Positions 1 to 10,040 of a DNA stretch of 64,000 bases are shown here, piece by piece. Below the pieces are notes generated by a model, which saw only the letters and a program-made list of their open reading frames with translations, had not been told where the DNA came from and did not search any database. Position 1 is the stretch's first letter. The number at the start of each line of letters is the position of its first letter. This stretch comes from Zymoseptoria tritici IPO323 (lineage: Eukaryota > Ascomycota > Dothideomycetes > Mycosphaerellales > Mycosphaerellaceae). Made by a program: the position numbers and the translations under genes. The stretch covers positions 2,790,001 to 2,854,000 of the forward strand of contig NC_018215.1 of NCBI RefSeq assembly GCF_000219625.1, written 5' to 3'.

Positions 1-1195
1 CAGGAGGCCTGCCACTCTACTTCTCGAAAGCAGTGGACATCGGGAGCAGAAAGAGAGCGAAACTGGTATGCAGACCCGCGAGACACACGATTCACATTTC
101 AATACTAAGCAGTGCTTCACAGATGAGTGCAACCGTGTGAGTGGCGAGGCCTCGTCTGGGAGGTCCGCTGAGAGATGGCACAACAGCTCCAGTTTTGTCA
201 CTCCTGGACTCCCAGAAGAACCAGAATGCATGCCAGGAGCAAGCAGCCGCCAGGAAGAAAGACGCCAGACCATCAAGAGAACGCTCGGCAGCCCAAGTGA
301 ATCTTTCTCCGGCCTTGCAACGACGTTTGGAAGCAGATTGCATGGCTCTCTTGGGAACTCGTGCATGACCTAGCACCAAGGAGCAGTCATCGCCCAAAAA
401 TTGCATGGTGCCTATATACATACCTGCACCGCGTTCGACCCACGAGACGTAAGCGGGGTCCGTTGGGATCTATCTCGGCTCGAGCGATACGCTTGCGTCA
501 GCTTGCGACCGTGGGTGGAGGCGCGCCACGGAACTTGAATTATCCGCCAAGACCCAACTCGTACACGCACGGAGAGACGGTATACTTGCCAGGACAACAG
601 GGAAGCATTGCTGGAAGGCGACCTGAGCTGCCTCACCGCCCTACCACTGTTGCAGACAAAGACCTGCCGCCGTCGCACTCGCCGGATGTGCGGGTATTGC
701 AGGCGCGCTAATTGGCTTGCCGGGGAAGTTGGCTTCAAGGCCCGCCAAGATCGGCCGGACAGCCAATGTGGACGACGACGATAAGAATTCCACGAGCAAA
801 CACATATGAGGAGGATCAAGAAAGCACCGTGAAGCTCCTCGTGCAAGTCTCATATCAAAAGAGTCACTACCGGCAAAGTGTTTCGTCACTTGCGTCGGCG
901 GAATCATCCAGCTTGAATTGAGAAAGCACGGACCACTTTTGCCGACCCATCAGGAAGATCCCCAGGCTTTCCATTTCTTCTTCCCTCAGCACCACCCGAT
1001 CTCGTCATCCCACTCCATCGACAACACCACCACCTCCCACCGAGACATCGCACCATACCCGCACCACCATCTACACCATCCATTGGCGTACTCCCTGCTA
1101 CCACACCGCCATCGTCAAACGCGCTCAGTCGCGCCAAAACATCCAGCGTCCACCGCGTCGCGATTGAGCTTCGTGCGCCCGAGCAGCTGCGACGT
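1..1195. other. Intergenic region upstream of the PWWP gene, no supported gene
   Basis: The open frames on both strands overlap each other, have no recognisable domain and lack fungal-like start contexts. The last 250 bases are rich in CACC and CATC runs, as is common in fungal promoters and 5' leaders. They are probably the promoter and leader of the downstream gene. Confidence 0.5.
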
Positions 1196-1228
1196 GTGAC
1201 TCTCTCCTACGACCTCTTCGACAGCACC

Positions 1229-3161
1229 ATGGCAGACGAAGACACCACCGCTGCCGCGCCGGTCGACGCGCCTGCAGTAAGTCGACCCATCACGTCATGT
1301 GCAATCACGACCTCGTCGCTGACATCTGCCCAGCCAGCTGAGACCTCCACCGAGCCCGAGACGACCGAGGCGACGACCACGAATGGTGACGCCGCTGCGT
1401 CGAAAGAGCAAGAGACTGTCGCTACCGGACATGAGGCCACATCCGACCCTGCCACCGATGCTCCTGCGGCGGACGAGGCCGGTATTGCATCAGCCGAGCC
1501 CACACCTGCATCTACACCTGCGTCGGGCAGCAAGGACAAGAAGCGCAAGTCAACTGGTGGCGGCGTTCCCGAACACAAGGGCAAGAAGCTCAACAAGAAA
1601 AAGTCGATGCCGGACCTGAACCTCAACTGCAAGCCGGGTGAACATTACTGGGCGCGTCTGAAGGGATATTCACCATGGCCAGCTATCATCTGTGATGAGT
1701 CCATGCTGCCAGAGGCTCTTCTTGCATCTCGTCCAGTCAGCACCGCCCGCCCTGACGGCTCCATTCGTGAGGATTTCGAGGAAGGTGGCAAGAGCGTGAG
1801 AGAACGGACTTTCCCGATCATGTTCTTGTCCACCAATGAGTTGTGAGTGATGATGTGCTTCCTTGTGATGATCGACAGCCTGCTGACATTCTGATTCCCA
1901 GCCAATGGATGAACAACACCTTCTTGAAGCCACTCAACCCTGAAGACTGCAAGAACCCGAAAGGGAGGATGACCAAGGCTTTACTTGACGCTTACAGGAT
2001 TGCGTCTGAAGACCATGAACTCGACTACTTCAAGGGTATCCTCAAGCAGTGGCAGGAGGAAGAAATCGCGGCGAGGAATGCCGAAGCCGCGTATGAGGCC
2101 GAGCGGTTGCGTGAGGAAGCTGAGGCAGCAGCTGCACCCAAAGAAAGCGGGGAAGATGTCAAGCCCAAGAAGAAGGTCGCTCGCAAGAGCAAGGGTGCCG
2201 ATGAGGATGTTGAGATGGAAGATGCAGACGCCGCACCCAAGTCCAGCAAGAAGCGGAAGAAGGCTGAGGAGAGCGATCCCGATGCTCCGAAGGTGAGTCC
2301 CGAGTGGTGTTGATGGACGCTGCAACATGCTAACCGTTTTTCCAGGCGAAGAAGACTCCCAAGGTGATGAAGCTTAATGCGCCCAAAACACCGAGCGAGG
2401 CCTCGGCGAAGAAGAGCAGCAAGCCCAAGAAGAAGGTCGTCACAGCTCCCAAGGCCGAGCCTGAAGACGAGTCGAAGCCACAACTCACCGAGGAGGAGAA
2501 GCTCGCTCAGCGCGAAAAGGCCGTTCTCTACCTTCGTCACCGTTTGCAGAAGGGTTTCCTCTCCCGCGAGCAAGCTCCGAAGGAGTCAGAAATGGGTGCT
2601 ATGGACGAGTTCTTCACACAACTGGAGGGATACGACAGCCTCGAGCCACCGATTATCCGCACCACCAAAATTCACAAGGTCCTCAAGGCGATTGTCAAGC
2701 TTGCGACGGTGCCCAAGGATGAGGAGTACAACTTCAAGAAGCGCAGTCTCGCTCTATTGGACATCTGGAACAAGCGTATGGAGAGTGAAGGCGGTGCATC
2801 AGCTCCAGATGCGGCAGAAGCCAAGTCTGAGGCGCCTGAGGAGAAGTCTGCTCCGGCCGAGGAGAAGGCCGCTGAGGAGAAGGCGCCAGAGACCAACGGC
2901 ACGAAGGATGTTGAGGCTGCTGTTCCCGAAGCGCAAGACACTGAGATGAAGGATGCCGGCGAGACCAAAGAAGGCGCAGAGGACAAGGCTGATGACGCTG
3001 CTGAGAAGACTGAGGAGAAACTCGAAGGCAAGACTGATACCGTGGATGACCTGCCAACCAGGCCCGCAGAGAATGTCGCCGAGTTGGCTGAGGCTGCGAA
3101 AGACGATGCTGATGAGGCTGCGATTGAGACGGCGACAGAGGGCGAGACTGCTGCTGCCTAA
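1229..3161 (+). CDS. PWWP-domain chromatin protein with a C-terminal LEDGF/TFIIS-N-like helical domain
   Basis: Four exons are inferred: 1229-1276, 1334-1842, 1902-2292 and 2346-3161. The introns (57, 59 and 53 bases) have GTAAGT or GTGAGT donors, branch-like CTGAC or CTAAC sites and CAG acceptors; together the exons give 587 residues. The start ATG at 1229 sits in a CACCATGG context. A low-complexity acidic and basic N-terminus precedes a PWWP domain, seen as GEHYWARLKGYSPWPA, which in this family binds H3K36-methylated nucleosomes. A lysine-rich linker follows, then a helical segment (about residues 325-420, coded around 2500-2790) resembling the integrase-binding/TFIIS N-terminal fold, then an acidic Glu/Ala tail. 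This order recalls HDGF/LEDGF and fungal Pdp3-like proteins. The role is inferred as nuclear and transcription-linked. Intron 1 is a multiple of three with no stop, so a retained form would still translate. Confidence 0.87.
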
Positions 3162-3780
3162 GGTGCGACAGCGTGACGGAAACGAAAAGCGTTGCAAGGA
3201 CAGACGGCGACGATGCGTGCGAGTACTCCGAACGAAGGCTGCGAATGATGTCGCTACCCCGAGCACCTCCAGGAAGGGCCAAAGACTCGGTGGGGGGCGT
3301 TGATTCAATGTATGCTGTGGATTTTTATGGTATCTGATAGGAAGAGTATCAGACTTGGATACCTTTTTTGAATGCTATCGTTCAGACTTGAGTTTCCCTG
3401 GTCTTTGATCTCCCCGAGTGGTTCATTCGATACAAACACCCTCTATCAGCCAGCGATAGTAATGCTGCTGGACTCTACTTCAGCAGAATGCGTGAACTGC
3501 AAGAACTTCCATTGTACCTGTGCGGATAAGGCCGGATAAAGGTCGGATAAAGCTATCCGGCTTGGAGCTCCAGTTGCCGAGCTGCACCTCTCTCCTCATG
3601 GTGACAACATCGACGTCCTGAGGTGCGGCGCTAACTGCCATTGCTCCATCCGCTCAATGCAGACTGCATATGGCGAGCTCGTACACGTAGGTCCACTGAC
3701 ATCTCTCTTCCGTACCTCCCTTTCCACTCCAGCCTCTCTCTCCTCCACCTTCCTCCAGCACCACCGCAACCACCGCAACC
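3162..3780. other. Intergenic: 3' region of the PWWP gene and promoter of the dehydrogenase
   Basis: No gene is supported here. At about 3525-3560 the sequence carries three closely spaced GGATAA/GGATAAAG words (gcGGATAAggccGGATAAaggtcGGATAAag). GATA factors bind the HGATAR core, which these resemble, so this is a candidate GATA-type regulatory cluster. A CT/CAC-rich stretch runs into the ATG at 3781. Confidence 0.35.
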
Positions 3781-4878
3781 ATGGGCGGCGGCGAGCTGAA
3801 AGACCACCTCCTCTGCGTCCTCCCCTTCCCCGAACCCACCGCCATCCTCTCCGCCCTCCGCACCCGCTTCCCCGACCTCGAAGTCACCTACCTCGACGTC
3901 TCCTCCTCAGACACCTCCACCACTTCTACCGCGCCTCACATCCCCACCCACCTCTGGTCCCGCACCACCCTCCTCTGCACAATCACCACTTTCCCCCCCA
4001 GCGTGTCCTCCGTCCCGAATTTGGATCTCGTACACCTCATCTCCGCCGGCGCGAACCAGATCTTTGACAAGCCGATCTGGAAAGATTCAGATGTCACGAT
4101 CACGACCAGTTCGGGCATTCATGGCCCGCAAATCGCGGAGTGGGTGGTCATGACTGGTCTCGTGGCGAGTCATGGATACAGGGAACTTTATGAATTGCAG
4201 AAGAGGAGGGTTTGGGGGGATAGGAATGGGGAGTATAGGAAAGTGAGCGATCGCGTGGGAAAGAGGGTGGGTGTGTTGGGGTATGGAAGTATTGGACGAC
4301 AAGTGGGACGGGTGGCAAAGGCGATGGGCATGGAGGTTTTGGCGTACACGGCGGGGGAGAAGGATACGAGGGAGAAGAAGAGGGATCGCGGGTGGGTGGT
4401 TCCGGGCACGGGGGATAGGGAGGGGACGGTGCCGGTGGAGTGGTGGAGTGGATTGGATAAGGCGAGTTTGCAGGAGTTTTTGAAGCAGGATTTGGATTGG
4501 TTGGTTGTCTGTGTTCCACTTACCGAGCAGACCAGAGGCTTTCTTGGGGAGGACGAGTTTCGCATCCTCGGCGACGGAGGGGAGAGGCCCGCCTACGTGA
4601 CCAACATCGCGCGCGGACCGATTCTACAGACGGATGCGCTGATCGAGGCGATTAAGAAGGGGTGGGTGAGTGGTGCTGCCTTGGACGTTACGGATCCGGA
4701 ACCCCTGCCACGGGAGAGTGAGTTGTGGGGTATGAAGGAGGTGATTTTGACGCCGCATGTGAGTGGTAGTGGGGAGGCGTATGTGGGGAGGACGTTTGAG
4801 GTGCTGGGGGAGAATTTGGAGAGGAGGAGGAGAGGGGAGGGGTTGATTAATGTGGTGGAGAGGGGGAGGGGGTATTGA
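3781..4878 (+). CDS. D-isomer specific 2-hydroxyacid dehydrogenase
   Basis: A single exon of 365 residues starts at ACCATGGGC. It belongs to the NAD(P)-dependent D-2-hydroxyacid dehydrogenases, which interconvert 2-oxo acids and D-2-hydroxy acids, probably in the cytosol. The Rossmann motif GVLGYGSIG lies near residues 164-172. The catalytic triad is visible: Arg278 in NIARGP, Glu307 in VTDPEPLP and His326 in LTPHVSG. The N-terminal substrate-binding half is present, so length and order are normal. The substrate cannot be told from sequence; glyoxylate/hydroxypyruvate-type reductases and uncharacterised fungal members are equally possible. The 5' third is very C-rich on the coding strand and the 3' half very G-rich. 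It converges with the CitE-like lyase gene. Confidence 0.92.
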   Translation: MGGGELKDHLLCVLPFPEPTAILSALRTRFPDLEVTYLDVSSSDTSTTSTAPHIPTHLWSRTTLLCTITTFPPSVSSVPNLDLVHLISAGANQIFDKPIWKDSDVTITTSSGIHGPQIAEWVVMTGLVASHGYRELYELQKRRVWGDRNGEYRKVSDRVGKRVGVLGYGSIGRQVGRVAKAMGMEVLAYTAGEKDTREKKRDRGWVVPGTGDREGTVPVEWWSGLDKASLQEFLKQDLDWLVVCVPLTEQTRGFLGEDEFRILGDGGERPAYVTNIARGPILQTDALIEAIKKGWVSGAALDVTDPEPLPRESELWGMKEVILTPHVSGSGEAYVGRTFEVLGENLERRRRGEGLINVVERGRGY

Positions 4879-5272
4879 GTTGATGGAGACAGGGTTTGGA
4901 GGAGACAGTGGAGGGGTGGTGTGAGTGAGACAGCATACAGGTGAACGACGATGGGAGCAGTGTCACGGAGGTAGAACGACGGAGGTCGACAGGACTGCAG
5001 CAATGGATCGAAGGATGACGACAGAAGCGGAATGACAGAAAGCAGAATGACAGAGATAGAATTGGAGAGGCATCGTGTCGAAGCAGAAATTCAAAGAGAA
5101 TCATGACCATCGTCGCAGTGAAAATCAGCAATGCTCTCTGTGGCCTTTTCGATGGCATTGCATTTCTCCCTTCGAGCTCTACACATATCTACGTCAGGAT
5201 ATATCGTGTATCAAGCACACAAGCAAACTCGTCACCAACCAACCGTCCTACACCATCCTCCCTCCCTAACAC
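4879..5272. other. Shared 3' intergenic region between convergent genes
   Basis: This lies between the stop codons of the dehydrogenase (plus) and the lyase (minus). No gene is supported; it presumably holds both 3' untranslated regions and terminators. No distinct polyadenylation signal could be assigned with confidence. Confidence 0.45.
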
Positions 5273-6341
5273 CTACTGCGGCTCCTCCCCCTTAAACCTC
5301 TCCTCAAGCGCCTGCACATCCATCCCGCAAACCCTCGCCCTCTCCACAATCGCCCTCGCCTTCCCCACAACCGGCACATCAATCATCTTCCCATCCAACG
5401 TCCACGCTCCCCTCCCCTGCTCATCCGCTTTCCGATCCGCCACCACCACCCTCACCGCCCACTCCGCTTCCTCCACGCTCGGACTGAAAACCGCTTGCAC
5501 CACTTCCACTTGATCTGGGTGGATACACTGCTTGCCGTTGAAGCCGAAACGTTTTCCGTTGGCGGATTCTTCCGCGAGTTGTTTCTTGCCTTCCTCGCCG
5601 CGGAAAGTGGTGGAGACCAAGTCGATGGCGGAGGGGAGGTTGTGGGCTCGCGCGGCGGTGACGATGGCCGAGCGGGCGTACATGAATTCGTGCAGAGACG
5701 GGGTGCGAGTGAGGGAGAGATCCATCGCAAAATCCTCCGCGGCGAAAGTCAAGCCGGAGAGGAATGGCGAAGCCTTACAAATCGCGTTGAGGTCCATGAC
5801 ACTCCGCGCCGACTCCACCAACGCCACAATCTTAACCGGATTATACTTTTCCGTACCGGGGGTATGTCGTTCCGGCAACACCGCGCGGAGAACATCCGTG
5901 ACGAAATGCAAGTCCTTCGGAGCGTCGACTTTGGGGACCACGATGCAGTCGAGGTGGGTACCGCGGAGGATAGAGGTGAGGTCGTCGAGAGCGTAGCCCG
6001 AGTCGACGGCGTTGATGCGCACGGCTTGTTCCCGGATTCCGGGGGCGCGAGGGCGGTTGAGGATGGAGAGGATGTTGGACCGGGCTGAGGGTTTCTGGGA
6101 GGGGGTTACGCTGTCTTCGAGGTCGTAGCAGAGGGAGTCGATGGAGGGGATGGAGCGGGATTTTTCGAGGAAACGCATGGAGGAGCCGGGGACTTTTGGG
6201 GGAGGGAGGTGTTAGTGGGTGGTTTGGTGGTCTTTGGAGAGGTGTTTCGGGGTGGATGGGTCTTCTTTTTCGTTCTTTCTTGCGATGGGTATACTACTCA
6301 CCATAAAGCTGAGCTCGACGGATGACCTGCTTAGCCGCCAT
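5273..6341 (-). CDS. HpcH/HpaI aldolase family, CitE-like (citramalyl/malyl-CoA lyase-like) protein
   Basis: Two exons on the minus strand are inferred: 6341-6302 (start codon, MAAKQVIRRAQLY) and 6192-5273, giving 319 residues. The 109-base intron has a GTGAGT donor and an AAAAG acceptor. Splicing rebuilds the family's opening motif YVPGSSMRFLEKS, which confirms the short first exon. Further signatures are CYDLEDSV, the Mg-binding region ALVESARSVMDL and FAAEDFAMDL, and KQCIHPDQV near the C-terminus. Relatives include CitE and the mitochondrial CLYBL, which cleave acyl-CoA thioesters of malate or citramalate. No clear mitochondrial leader is seen. The precise substrate is inferred only. Confidence 0.9.
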
Positions 6342-6816
6342 GATGGGAGTTGTGTAGCCGATGAGCTCAGTCTTGATTTCTTCTTTCTGGTGGTCGAGAA
6401 CAACCTTGATGGCGGTTATAGCACAGTCTCGAACCTACGACGAACCGCAACGATGTATTGGCAAAGTGATGTTGCTACACGGGCATAACACTCGAGCTTG
6501 ATTGACCTCGGGAATATTTTACACCGGAAATAACCATATCGGGTGTAGCGCGAAGAACATATCAAACTCTCTTTTGCCGGCTACAAATCGTCGAAGTCGA
6601 ACAGTTCTCATCCTTCTTCTCTCCGGCCATTACACCTTCATCCCCTCTCGAGAGGCTTCCTCCGACGCATCTACTAGCCATGTGCTATGCGCTCGTACTC
6701 GCCTGCCGCACATAATCATACCCTCAATGCCCGAACGCCTTGCGAGATGCTTACAGAACCATGACCCTCATCCCAGACCCTGATCCTGACGCCGTCAGTC
6801 CCACCCCCACGCTCAA
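6342..6816. other. Intergenic region between the lyase start and the F-box-like gene's 3' end
   Basis: No gene is supported. The sequence directly upstream of 6341 on the minus strand is an open frame for some 25 codons but has no in-frame ATG, so it is read as leader/promoter. Confidence 0.4.
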
Positions 6817-8127
6817 TCAGAACGTTCCCGCCCTACCCACATCACGCCCACAGACCCGACACCAAAAGGGCTTCAGCCCATCGATCTTCTCCTTCTTGAT
6901 CTCCGCCAATCGCAGCACAACCGCCACCAAGTCCCCACCCACTGCCTCCTCCCGGTACTCATCCCTCATCTGCTCAGCGGAAGCCTCTGCCACACACAAA
7001 CACGTGTCCACCTCCCCCACGAAACTCACCCCCTTGTACCTCGTCTTCTCTGCGCGGACTCTGATGCGCAATTCCTGCCCTCCATGTCCACCGCGCACCT
7101 TTCGAATGGAGTAAACGATGTAGTGCATCTTGAGGTTGTTCAGCGGTGTATTCACCACGCCGAACTTGACTTCCAAGCTTTGTAATTTCTCGACCCATTC
7201 GGCGCGGGGTTTCCATGCCGTCAGAGCGTCGGAAGTCGAGGTGCTCAGTGGACGGAGGACTTTGTCGAACTCCCCGCCGGTGCGTTTCGCGACGAATTGG
7301 ATGTTGGCGATGGTGAATGTGTTGCTGCCGTAGAAGATTGAAAGGGTTTCGTGGTGGAGTTGGCGGTTCACGAGGGAGAGGTTGGGTTCGAGGGGGAAGC
7401 GGCGGACGAGGGTCTTTGTGCCGCGGCAGAGTTTGGGACACGGTTGGATGAGGCGGAGGGAGGCGGCGAGGTTGGTGGGGGAGAGGACGAGGAGGGAGAT
7501 GATTTGGTTGCGGATCTCCGGTGGGAGGGTGAGGAGAGAGAGAGGTTGGTCGCGGGGAGTGGGCTTTTTCGCCGGTGTTGTTGGTGAAGTGGAGTGGTTG
7601 ACATGCTTGACCTTCACTGCATTCTTCTGCGGTTTTCGACGCGGCGAGACACCTTTGCACACTTCCGGCGGCAAAGCGTGAAAGATATTCCCCTCTCTCC
7701 CATGCTTCTTCTCTTCCCTCCTCCTTAACGGCGGCAACGGTGACCTCGCCGAGACGACCCGCGCTTTCCAGGCTTTGTACCCACACGCCAATTTGGAGTC
7801 ACGCTGGTGGTTGGACTTGGAGCCGTACGTCGTACCGGGCCACTTCCTGCTAGGCGCTGGAGGCTCGAAGTCGAATCGTGCGGAGCGTGCGCAGTGTGGA
7901 GAGGTTCTGTCTTTGCGGCCGAAGTGGATTGTTGGTCGTTTGGGAGGTGGGAAGGTTGAAGGGTCGGCTAGGGTTTCGAGCTGGGAAACGGCATCTTGGA
8001 GGATGTCTTCGAGGCGAGGAGCGTGGGTTTGATTGTGTTCGGCGGCGGAGATGGGCTTCATCGTGGAGGAGGTGGGTCGAGTTGTGCGAGCTGGTTGACG
8101 TTTGGTGAAGGATTTGGAGTGGAACAT
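6817..8127 (-). CDS. F-box-like protein with 'LTLPPEIRNQI' motif, function unknown
   Basis: A single exon. The frame is open from 8184, but 8127 (MFHSKSFTKRQ) is preferred because the upstream codons include a long adenine run typical of a leader; 8061 (MKPISAAEHN) is also possible. From 8127 it is 436 residues. The first half is basic, proline-rich and probably disordered. The second half has the leucine-rich LTLPPEIRNQIISLLVL helix pair, an F-box-like signature common in dothideomycete families, followed by LVNRQLHHETLSIFYGSNTF, the usual companion motif (residues R/C-Q/K, E, FYxxNxF). A CxxC pair lies at the C-terminus (WCRVCGRD). A substrate-adaptor role in ubiquitin ligation is only a guess. 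Confidence 0.75.
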   Translation of the reverse strand: MFHSKSFTKRQPARTTRPTSSTMKPISAAEHNQTHAPRLEDILQDAVSQLETLADPSTFPPPKRPTIHFGRKDRTSPHCARSARFDFEPPAPSRKWPGTTYGSKSNHQRDSKLACGYKAWKARVVSARSPLPPLRRREEKKHGREGNIFHALPPEVCKGVSPRRKPQKNAVKVKHVNHSTSPTTPAKKPTPRDQPLSLLTLPPEIRNQIISLLVLSPTNLAASLRLIQPCPKLCRGTKTLVRRFPLEPNLSLVNRQLHHETLSIFYGSNTFTIANIQFVAKRTGGEFDKVLRPLSTSTSDALTAWKPRAEWVEKLQSLEVKFGVVNTPLNNLKMHYIVYSIRKVRGGHGGQELRIRVRAEKTRYKGVSFVGEVDTCLCVAEASAEQMRDEYREEAVGGDLVAVVLRLAEIKKEKIDGLKPFWCRVCGRDVGRAGTF

Positions 8128-8957
8128 GGGAGTGAAGTGAAGTTTTTTTTTTCGATTCCGTGAGTCGGATCCGTGAGTCACCACGAAATGGTAGTGTTCG
8201 TGATAGGTCTGTAGGTGTTCTTTGGTAGGTGGTGGGGTCCAGGTTCGTCACATGGACCGGAATGTGCTGGTGAATGGCAGTCCGGCGTTGTTACTCAGCA
8301 GCGATGGAGGCGCAGTAGAGTGTTGTGTTGTGGTGAGGTGAATGTCGTGAGGTGAATGTAGGAGGAGGAAGTGGAAGAAAAGAAGAAAGGTGATGAAGAA
8401 GTCGGAGGATTATGGCAGCAGATCTCCTCTCGTGCATGAAAGGAAGTTGCGTGCATGAACGCGGTACTGCAGCTTGGGAGCTCTCGGGAAGCTTTGCTGT
8501 ACCCGCCGAGACACCGTCCCGACTAAAGGGATGGAATTCACGAGCGCAGTCGCCAATGTACGTGATGACAATCCTCGAAAAGCTGCTCGATATCGTTGCG
8601 TTGTTGCATGGTCGTAGGCGTGCCATTCCTCATGAGCGCCTTTCCGGTGCTTTTGCTTGAGTATCGTATTCGCCGGCCGCGTGGCTGATATTTGGACGTC
8701 ATGCATTGCGAGCACTGAGATCTATGGATTCTACCATGTCTGGATCGGTATGTACAAGACTGCATCACACATAAGGGAGACATATCTGCTCGTTGAAACA
8801 AATCGAGGCTCTCGCAATTCACGCAAGTCTCCCTTCGCCGCACGATACAACCTCCTCCTCTGTACTGCTCCCATCGACGACCCGCTGCATCTCTCCCAGT
8901 TCGTCCCTACCTCCTCCCTCCCTCCTCCCTCTTCCGTCCTCCCTCCTCCTCACAACC
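8128..8957. other. Intergenic, no supported gene
   Basis: This separates the start of the F-box-like gene from the 3' end of the uS3m gene. Small frames on both strands shadow each other. CCTCC/CTCC-rich tracts lie at 8890-8960. No domain, RNA or repeat is recognised. Confidence 0.4.
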
Positions 8958-10040
8958 TCAAGTATGCCCCAACCTCACCCTGATCCCAAACTGCCCCACC
9001 CTCCTCTTACTCCCCCTGAAAGCCACCTGCACATGCGCCTTCCTGAACCCCCTCAACATCACCCCCGGCCCCTTCGCATTCGCTCCCGCCCTCGCCATCT
9101 TCCTCTGACTCCGATTCGCCGTCAACCTCTTCGTGAGTCGTCCCGCTGCTTCCACCTGCACGGACGACACCGCCGACAAGCCTAACTCTTCCACAATCCC
9201 TTGCGCGGAGGTACGCGAGGCCGCTCCGAGTGTGAAGTCCTGCGGTGAGAAGATCCGAGGTCGTTTTTGCAATTTCGCCTGCGTGATGGCTGTGATGGCC
9301 AGGGCGTTGGGGAGGGGTGCTTTCCAGGTTGCGTCGCGGATTACTCTCCGCGGTGTATTCCTCCGATCCGTCAATAGTTGCGCGACGTAGGCGGCGAGAA
9401 TGTCCGCGTCGAGATGCGGTTTGGAGAGTTGGATCATCTTGAAGGCCACCGGTTTGTTGTATATCCTGGAGATTAAACTCTCCAACCCCTTCTGCTGGAC
9501 GGGATCCAACACCGGATTCACCTTCTTACTCGCCCCTCCCTCGCGTCCCGCCTTGTTAGGAAACCTCTTCTCAAACAATGCCTTCTGATGCGCTTCCCCA
9601 TCAAACACAAATACCGTCATCTCCATCCTCCCCCCAAAGTCCTTCACCCGCGGTCGACTAACGTATAATTTCCCCGCGCTCTTCCTTCGGGCTGCGAGAG
9701 CGGTGCGGATTGCGCGAACGTCTTTTCCCCGGTTGTCGACTTTTTGCGCGGTTATGTAGGCTTCGATGAGTTTTTCGATGTTGGATGCTGCCGTCGGGAG
9801 GAGTTTAGAGGTGTTTTTGTTGAAGGTGTAGGTTGAGGTTTGCCATTCCATGGAGCCGGTTATGGAGTTGCCGAGGGTGGTGTTGGGGGTTGGGCCGCGC
9901 CAGAGGGGGTAGGTTGGGGTTGAGGAGGAGGAGGAGGGAGTGGTCAGGCTGGTGGTGGAGGCGAAGCGGCATTGTGGGGTGGATCGTCGAGGGCGGAGGG
10001 GGAAGACGCTGGTCGTTGGGGGGAGGCGGCGCGGTGGCAT
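8958..10040 (-). CDS. Mitochondrial small ribosomal subunit protein uS3m (Var1/Rps3-like), nuclear-encoded
   Basis: A single exon of 360 residues. The start at 10040 (MPPRRLPP, in CCATCATGCC) gives an Arg/Ser/Thr-rich N-terminus with no acidic residues and ending near CRFAST, a typical mitochondrial presequence; an in-frame ATG 25 codons upstream is less likely. The body matches fungal mitochondrial Rps3/Var1: a segment NPVLDPVQQKGLESLISRIY followed by NKPVAFKMIQLSKPHLDADI, and the C-terminal GRLTKRLTANRS...VMLRGFRKAHVQVAF...GQFGIRVRLGHT block. In many fungi this gene is in mitochondrial DNA. Here the G+C-rich codons, nuclear neighbours and presequence indicate a functional nuclear copy. It assembles into the mitoribosomal small-subunit head. 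Confidence 0.85.
   Translation of the reverse strand: MPPRRLPPTTSVFPLRPRRSTPQCRFASTTSLTTPSSSSSTPTYPLWRGPTPNTTLGNSITGSMEWQTSTYTFNKNTSKLLPTAASNIEKLIEAYITAQKVDNRGKDVRAIRTALAARRKSAGKLYVSRPRVKDFGGRMEMTVFVFDGEAHQKALFEKRFPNKAGREGGASKKVNPVLDPVQQKGLESLISRIYNKPVAFKMIQLSKPHLDADILAAYVAQLLTDRRNTPRRVIRDATWKAPLPNALAITAITQAKLQKRPRIFSPQDFTLGAASRTSAQGIVEELGLSAVSSVQVEAAGRLTKRLTANRSQRKMARAGANAKGPGVMLRGFRKAHVQVAFRGSKRRVGQFGIRVRLGHT

Noticed and set aside
412..846. 144-residue minus-strand frame in the first kilobase
   Set aside because: Arg/Ser/Trp-rich with no domain; overlaps other frames of similar length on the opposite strand.
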